18,422 nucleotides of DNA from RGIG3009 sp964390295 (GTDB lineage Bacteria; Bacillota; Clostridia; Oscillospirales; Acutalibacteraceae), in the NCBI GenBank assembly GCA_964390295.1, contig CAYMHR010000028.1:1-18422 (forward strand). Direction: 5' to 3'. The notes beneath the pieces are model-generated. The model was not told the origin of the DNA and ran no database searches. It worked only from the letters and a program-made list of their open reading frames with translations. Of the stretch, positions 15,183 to 18,422 are shown piece after piece; positions within the stretch are counted from its first letter, which is position 1, and the number at the start of each line of letters is the position of its first letter. The translations under genes were made by a program, and so were the position numbers.

Positions 15183-16307
15183 TTACTCCTTATAGTCCAA
15201 CGTGCCGTTGGCGGAGGCGGTCAGGTAGGCGTTGATAAAGCCGTCGATGTCGCCGTCCATAACGGCGTTGATATTGCCCATTTCGTAGCCGGTGCGGTGA
15301 TCCTTCGCCAGCGTATACGGCATGAACACGTAGGAACGAATCTGGCTGCCCCACGCAATCTGCGCCTGGGCACCCTTGATGTCCTCGATGCGATCCAGGT
15401 GCTCGCGCTCCTTGATCTCCATCAGCTTCGCCTTCAACATATTCATGGCGGTATCGCGGTTTTGAAACTGGCTACGCTCGGTTTGGCACGCCACGACGAT
15501 GCCGGTGGGAATGTGCGTCAGGCGCACCGCCGACGACGTTTTGTTGATGTGCTGACCGCCGGCACCGCTGGAGCGGAACACGTCCATTTTGATATCTTCG
15601 GGACGAATCTCGATTTGGATGCTGTCGTCCAGCTCCGGCAACACCTCCACCGCCGAAAACGACGTGTGGCGACGCCCGGCGGCGTCGAACGGTGAAACGC
15701 GCACCAGACGGTGCACACCGGCTTCGCCCTTGAGGTAGCCGTAGGCGTTTTCGCCGGTGATCTGGATGCAGGCGCTTTTGATGCCGGCCTCATCGCCGTC
15801 CAGATAGTCCAATATCTTATACGTGAAGCCGTGCTTTTCCGCCCAGTGGGTGTACATGCGGTACAGCATTTCCGCCCAGTCCTGCGCCTCGGTCCCGCCG
15901 GAGCCGGCGTGGAACGTGACGATGGCGTTTTTCTTATCGTATTCGCCGGTCAGCAACGTCGCCAGACGCTGTGCCTCCAGCTCGCTTTCCACGTGGGCGA
16001 CGCCCTCCTCGCACTCCGGCAGGAGAGACAGATCCTCCGCCTCGTCCGCCAGCTCGATGAGGGTGATGCCGTCGTGATACGCAGACACCAAGCGGTTATA
16101 CCGCTCCAGGCTGTCCTTGAGCGAAGCCGCGCGTTGGGTGATCTTTTGGGCGTTTTCCATGTTATCCCAAAAGCCGGGCTCGGCGGAGCGCATTTCCAGC
16201 TCCGCCAGCTCCTTTTGCATGGCCGCCACGCCGATGGCCGCGGACAGCGCTTCGATCTTCGGCAGGCTGTTTTCCAGCCGGAGCCGCAATTCTTCAAACT
16301 GAAGCAT
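15183..16307 (-). CDS. prfB: Peptide chain release factor 2
   Basis: 374 residues from the ATG at 16307, where AGGA lies 8 nt upstream. A GTG two codons earlier (16313) is too close to the ribosome binding site. RF2 recognises UGA and UAA and triggers peptide release. Visible are the N-terminal coiled/helical domain, the codon-reading SPF tripeptide in RVSPFDAAGRRHTSF (about 205–207) and the catalytic GGQ in SSGAGGQHINKTS (about 250–252). The gene is one uninterrupted frame: the usual in-frame UGA and CUUUGA slippery site near codon 25 are absent, so the autoregulatory +1 frameshift is missing here. It has its own promoter and terminator and is divergent from rpsF. Confidence 0.96.
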   Translation of the reverse strand: MLQFEELRLRLENSLPKIEALSAAIGVAAMQKELAELEMRSAEPGFWDNMENAQKITQRAASLKDSLERYNRLVSAYHDGITLIELADEAEDLSLLPECEEGVAHVESELEAQRLATLLTGEYDKKNAIVTFHAGSGGTEAQDWAEMLYRMYTHWAEKHGFTYKILDYLDGDEAGIKSACIQITGENAYGYLKGEAGVHRLVRVSPFDAAGRRHTSFSAVEVLPELDDSIQIEIRPEDIKMDVFRSSGAGGQHINKTSSAVRLTHIPTGIVVACQTERSQFQNRDTAMNMLKAKLMEIKEREHLDRIEDIKGAQAQIAWGSQIRSYVFMPYTLAKDHRTGYEMGNINAVMDGDIDGFINAYLTASANGTLDYKE

Positions 16308-16343
16308 AGTCACAATCCTTTCCGAAACGGGTCACATGGGTCT

Positions 16344-16372
16344 ATTATATGATAGGAACCGCCTGCGGTCAA
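16344..16372 (-). promoter_or_regulatory. Promoter of prfB
   Basis: TTGACC (16372–16367), 17 bp, TATAAT (16349–16344), with a start near 16337 and a leader of about 30 nt. Its -35 box lies only 21 bp from the -35 box of the divergent rpsF promoter. Confidence 0.88.
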
Positions 16373-16393
16373 GAAATTTTTTCAAATTTCCTC

Positions 16394-16422
16394 TTGACGG
16401 CGCTTCGATCGGTTGTTATAAT
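16394..16422 (+). promoter_or_regulatory. Promoter of rpsF–ssb–rpsR operon (extended -10)
   Basis: TTGACG (16394–16399), 17 bp, TATAAT (16417–16422) preceded by TGT, which makes an extended -10 element. Start expected near 16429. Confidence 0.9.
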
Positions 16423-16460
16423 ATTGTGGTGCTTTTCTGTGATGAAAGGCCGTACAGATT

Positions 16461-16490
16461 CCTTGCCCCTTCCCGGTGAGGGGGCCATAG
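16461..16490 (+). promoter_or_regulatory. Hairpin in the rpsF leader, possible S6:S18 autoregulatory motif
   Basis: GCCCCTTC (16465–16472) pairs with GTGAGGGGGC-side bases (16478–16485) around a CCGGT loop, just before the AGAGGAGG ribosome binding site. Leaders of rpsF operons in many bacteria carry a short hairpin with a CCG element that binds the S6:S18 complex and represses translation. Position and the CCG favour this; the exact consensus was not checked. Confidence 0.45.
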
Positions 16491-16510
16491 ACCAAGAGGA
16501 GGTGCAAATT

Positions 16511-16807
16511 ATGCCCACAGTAAAAGGTTCCTACGAAGCCGTCTTCATTTTCTCGCTGTCTCAGGGAGAGGAAGGCGTCCCCGCGATGGTGGAGAAGTTT
16601 AAGACTCTGATCGCGGACAATGCCGAGCTGGGCGACGTCGACGAATGGGGTAAGCGCCGTTTGGCGTATCTCATCAACGACGAGTCCGAAGGCTACTACG
16701 TGCTGTACAACTTCGTCAGCGGTCCGGATTTCCCGACCGAGCTGGAGCGTATCAGCGGTATTACCGAAGGTGTCCTGCGTTCGATGGTCGTTCGCAAGGA
16801 CAAGTAA
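16511..16807 (+). CDS. rpsF: 30S ribosomal protein S6
   Basis: 98 residues from the ATG at 16511, with AGGAGG 8 nt upstream. An upstream in-frame extension back to 16349 would run through the promoter and is rejected. S6 binds S18 and 16S rRNA in the platform of the small subunit. The S6 pattern is clear: YEAVFIFSLSQGEEGVPAMV, then DVDEWGKRRLAYLIND (about 37–52), EGYYVLYNF and the C-terminal ITEGVLRSMVVRKDK. It is first in the rpsF–ssb–rpsR operon, 12 nt before ssb, and may be autoregulated through its leader. Confidence 0.97.
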   Translation: MPTVKGSYEAVFIFSLSQGEEGVPAMVEKFKTLIADNAELGDVDEWGKRRLAYLINDESEGYYVLYNFVSGPDFPTELERISGITEGVLRSMVVRKDK

Positions 16808-16819
16808 GGAGGCTGCATC

Positions 16820-17266
16820 ATGAACGTTGTTTGCCTGCTGGGTCGCCTGACGGCGACTCCCGAACTCAAGACCACCCAAAGCGGCGTATCGGTAACCAGC
16901 TTTTCGGTTGCCGTCGACCGCACCTATCAGCCGAAGGGCGCTGAGCGTCAGACGGATTTTATCAACTGCGTCGCCTGGCGGAACACGGCGGAATTCCTCT
17001 GCCGTTATTTCCAAAAGGGTCAGCGCATCGCGTTGCAGGGTTCTCTGCAAAGCCGCTCCTACACCGATAAAAACGGCAACAACCGCACGGTGTTCGAGGT
17101 CGTCGTTGACAACGCCTTCTTTGCTGAATCCAAGGGTAGCACCGGTGCGGCTCCCCGCTCCGACGTGCAGCCCATGCCGGCCTATACCGAGGCCGCGCCC
17201 GCATTTACCACGGCTACTGCCAGCGATTTTGAGGAGATCGTCGGTGACGACGACCTTCCCTTCTAA
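16820..17266 (+). CDS. ssb: Single-stranded DNA-binding protein
   Basis: 148 residues. The OB-fold domain (about 1–105) begins MNVVCLLGRLTATPEL and includes DFINCVAWRNTAEFLCRYFQKGQ and the VDNAFFAES end. It is followed by a short Pro/Ala/Thr-rich linker and the acidic tail ending DDDLPF, the protein-interaction tip used to recruit replication and repair proteins. It binds single-stranded DNA, usually as a tetramer. AAGGAGG lies upstream of the ATG. It sits between rpsF and rpsR, the standard bacterial arrangement. Confidence 0.97.
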   Translation: MNVVCLLGRLTATPELKTTQSGVSVTSFSVAVDRTYQPKGAERQTDFINCVAWRNTAEFLCRYFQKGQRIALQGSLQSRSYTDKNGNNRTVFEVVVDNAFFAESKGSTGAAPRSDVQPMPAYTEAAPAFTTATASDFEEIVGDDDLPF

Positions 17267-17309
17267 CGTCGCTTCCCGTGCCCCATTTTAATTGAAGGAG
17301 GATCGCCTC

Positions 17310-17573
17310 ATGTCTGATAAAGTCGAAAAGAGCGAACGCTTCGAGCGTCCCCGCGGAGGCCGCAAGGGTCGCCGTAAGGTCTGCAGCTTCTGCGTAGACC
17401 GCGTGGAAAGCATCGATTACAAGGACGTTGCCCGTCTGCGCCGTTACGTGTCCGAGCGTGCCAAGATTTTGCCGCGCCGCGTCACCGGCACCTGCGCCCA
17501 TCACCAGAGAGAGCTGACCGTCGCCATCAAGCGCGCCCGTCAGATCGCCCTGATGCCTTTCGTGAGCGACTAA
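17310..17573 (+). CDS. rpsR: 30S ribosomal protein S18, zinc-ribbon (C+) form
   Basis: 87 residues from the ATG at 17310, with AAGGAGG about 8 nt upstream. A TTG six codons earlier is rejected because it overlaps the ribosome binding site. S18 pairs with S6 on the small-subunit platform. Visible are a basic N-terminus, then KVCSFC (C25, C28), IDYKDVARLRRYVSERAKILPRRVTGTCAHHQR (C62, H65) and AIKRARQIALMPF. The CxxC plus later Cys/His makes this the metal-binding (C+) type. It is the last gene of the operon, followed directly by a terminator. Confidence 0.97.
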   Translation: MSDKVEKSERFERPRGGRKGRRKVCSFCVDRVESIDYKDVARLRRYVSERAKILPRRVTGTCAHHQRELTVAIKRARQIALMPFVSD

Positions 17574-17581
17574 TTGCCAAC

Positions 17582-17614
17582 AAAAACTACCGATCACACG
17601 ATCGGTAGTTTTTT
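17582..17614 (+). terminator. Terminator of rpsF–ssb–rpsR operon
   Basis: AACTACCGATC (17585–17595) and its complement (17600–17610) make an 11-bp stem with a tetraloop, followed by a T run (to 17614). It starts 9–12 nt after the rpsR stop. Confidence 0.95.
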
Positions 17615-17629
17615 ATTTCCGCGATCCGG

Positions 17630-17658
17630 TTGACAAACGGTAATCGGCGGTTTATAAT
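17630..17658 (+). promoter_or_regulatory. Promoter of the SGNH hydrolase gene
   Basis: TTGACA (17630–17635), 17 bp, TATAAT (17653–17658): full consensus in both boxes. Start near 17665, about 20 nt before the ATG. Confidence 0.92.
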
Positions 17659-17685
17659 GGCACTGAATTAAGGGAGGCGTTGGTC

Positions 17686-18336
17686 ATGGAGCTTACGGGA
17701 AAGAAGATCGTATTTTTGGGCGACAGCATTACCGCCGGTGCCGGAACCAGCGACGTTCGTCACGTCTACTGGAACGTGCTGGGGCGGCTGTCGGGTGCCA
17801 CCTGCGTCGGCTACGGCATCGGCGGACACCGCATCGCGCGTCAACAGGCGGTGGAGACCAACGGGTATATCCCCTTTGCCGATCGCGTGGACACCATGGA
17901 CGCCGACGCCGACGTGGTGGTCGTGTTCGGCGGCACCAACGATTTCGGGCACGGTGACGCACCGCTCGGCACCATGAGCGATCGCACACTCGACACCTTT
18001 TACGGTGCCGCGCACGTGCTGTGCGAACGGTTGCTTCAGCGTTACCCGGCGGCGTGCATCGTCTTTTTAACGCCGACCCACCGTTGCAGTGAATCGGACG
18101 GCCCCTACAACAAGTTTGGCGTGCGCCTGCAGACCGATCTGGAGGGCTACGTCAACCGGATTCAGGAGGTCGCCGCCTACTACGGCTTTCCGGTGCTCGA
18201 CCTGTTCCGCACCGCCGGTATCCAGCCGCGCGTGCCGGTCCAGCGCGAGCTGTTCATGCCCGACGGTCTGCATCCCAACGACGCCGGAAACGAACGCATC
18301 GCCCGGCGGTTGCTGGCGTTTTTGCAATCGCTGTAA
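17686..18336 (+). CDS. GDSL/SGNH-family hydrolase (esterase/lipase-like)
   Basis: 216 residues from the ATG at 17686, which has GGGAGG 8 nt upstream; a TTG at 17680 is too close to the ribosome binding site. All four SGNH blocks are visible: GDSIT with the nucleophile S14, GIGGH (44–48, oxyanion Gly), GGTND (82–86, N85) and DGLHPN with D193 and H196 of the triad. There is no signal peptide or membrane anchor, so it should be cytosolic. Family members remove acyl or acetyl groups from carbohydrates, lipids or peptides. The substrate cannot be read, and the neighbours (ribosomal genes) give no hint. It has its own consensus promoter; no terminator is visible before the window end. Confidence 0.9.
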   Translation: MELTGKKIVFLGDSITAGAGTSDVRHVYWNVLGRLSGATCVGYGIGGHRIARQQAVETNGYIPFADRVDTMDADADVVVVFGGTNDFGHGDAPLGTMSDRTLDTFYGAAHVLCERLLQRYPAACIVFLTPTHRCSESDGPYNKFGVRLQTDLEGYVNRIQEVAAYYGFPVLDLFRTAGIQPRVPVQRELFMPDGLHPNDAGNERIARRLLAFLQSL

Positions 18337-18422
18337 CCCACGACAACGTGAAAAAAGCCCCACCGCCATTGCTACGGGTTGATAAGGCAGTATAGAAACT
18401 TATTACATCTGTGGCATTGCAA
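18337..18422. other. Terminal stretch without recognised gene
   Basis: 86 bases. A short CACG/CGTG inverted repeat with a 4-nt loop (about 18339–18350) is followed by AAAAAA and GCCCC, which has no T run on the plus strand and is not a complete terminator. From about 18,370 the sequence becomes more AT-rich than the preceding genes. No gene, RNA or repeat could be supported. Confidence 0.4.

Noticed and set aside
14568..15695. Long plus-strand open frame (about 375 codons) opposite the kinase and prfB
   Set aside because: It runs through the kinase promoter and prfB terminator, is antisense to two clear genes and shows no family motifs.
16349..16510. N-terminal extension of S6
   Set aside because: It would cover the promoter and leader, and S6 proteins start at the MPTVKGSYEAVF region.
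18337..18365. Possible terminator after the SGNH gene
   Set aside because: The short CACG/CGTG stem is followed by A, not T, on the plus strand, and no matching partner for GCCCC is present.
1..18422. CRISPR arrays, tRNA or rRNA genes, insertion sequences, prophage or defence genes
   Set aside because: I saw no regularly spaced repeats, tRNA-like cloverleafs, transposase or phage motifs on either strand.

Overview
The window looks like chromosomal DNA of a low-to-moderate GC Clostridia member, probably of the Ruminococcaceae/Oscillospiraceae group. The reasons are the murI–DUF1934–argS and rpsF–ssb–rpsR gene orders, strong AGGAGG ribosome binding sites, TTGACA/TATAAT promoters with 17-bp spacers, and a moderately GC-rich housekeeping part. 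The taxonomic call is an inference from gene order and protein style only.

Region 1 (about 1–10,800, all minus strand) is a Wzx/Wzy-type surface polysaccharide operon. In order of transcription it holds a PglE/EpsN-like sugar aminotransferase, a PglC/EpsL-like phosphoglycosyltransferase, an ATP-grasp ligase, four GT4-type glycosyltransferases, a Wzy-like polymerase, a Wzx flippase, and the start of a left-handed beta-helix acetyltransferase cut off by the window edge. One strong promoter (near 10,766–10,794) and a structured leader of about 210 nt precede the first gene. Genes overlap or are separated by at most about 65 nt. The likely scheme is that a 4-amino-4,6-dideoxy sugar is made and loaded onto undecaprenyl phosphate, extended by up to four sugars, flipped by Wzx and polymerised by Wzy. 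No dehydratase, chain-length regulator or tyrosine kinase is in view, so those functions must lie off-window or elsewhere.

Region 2 (about 10,800–16,370, minus strand, clearly higher GC) is housekeeping: murI, a DUF1934 (YwiB-like) gene and argS in one ATGA-overlapped operon; an N-acetylhexosamine 1-kinase-like gene with its own promoter and terminator; and prfB with its own promoter and terminator and no programmed frameshift.

Region 3 (about 16,390–18,422, plus strand) holds rpsF–ssb–rpsR behind an extended -10 promoter and a hairpin leader that may be the S6:S18 autoregulatory motif. After a terminator comes a GDSL/SGNH hydrolase with its own promoter. The last 86 bases hold no recognisable gene.

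The most interesting signals are: (a) an 11-nt poly-G tract inside the 5' coding part of the acetyltransferase next to wzx, where this length is out of frame and a 10-nt tract would restore a canonical family sequence, so it is a candidate phase-variable switch; and (b) an ATP-grasp ligase standing where the PglD/EpsM acetyltransferase normally sits between the bacillosamine-type aminotransferase/PGT pair and the glycosyltransferases, which suggests an aminoacylated rather than acetylated amino sugar.
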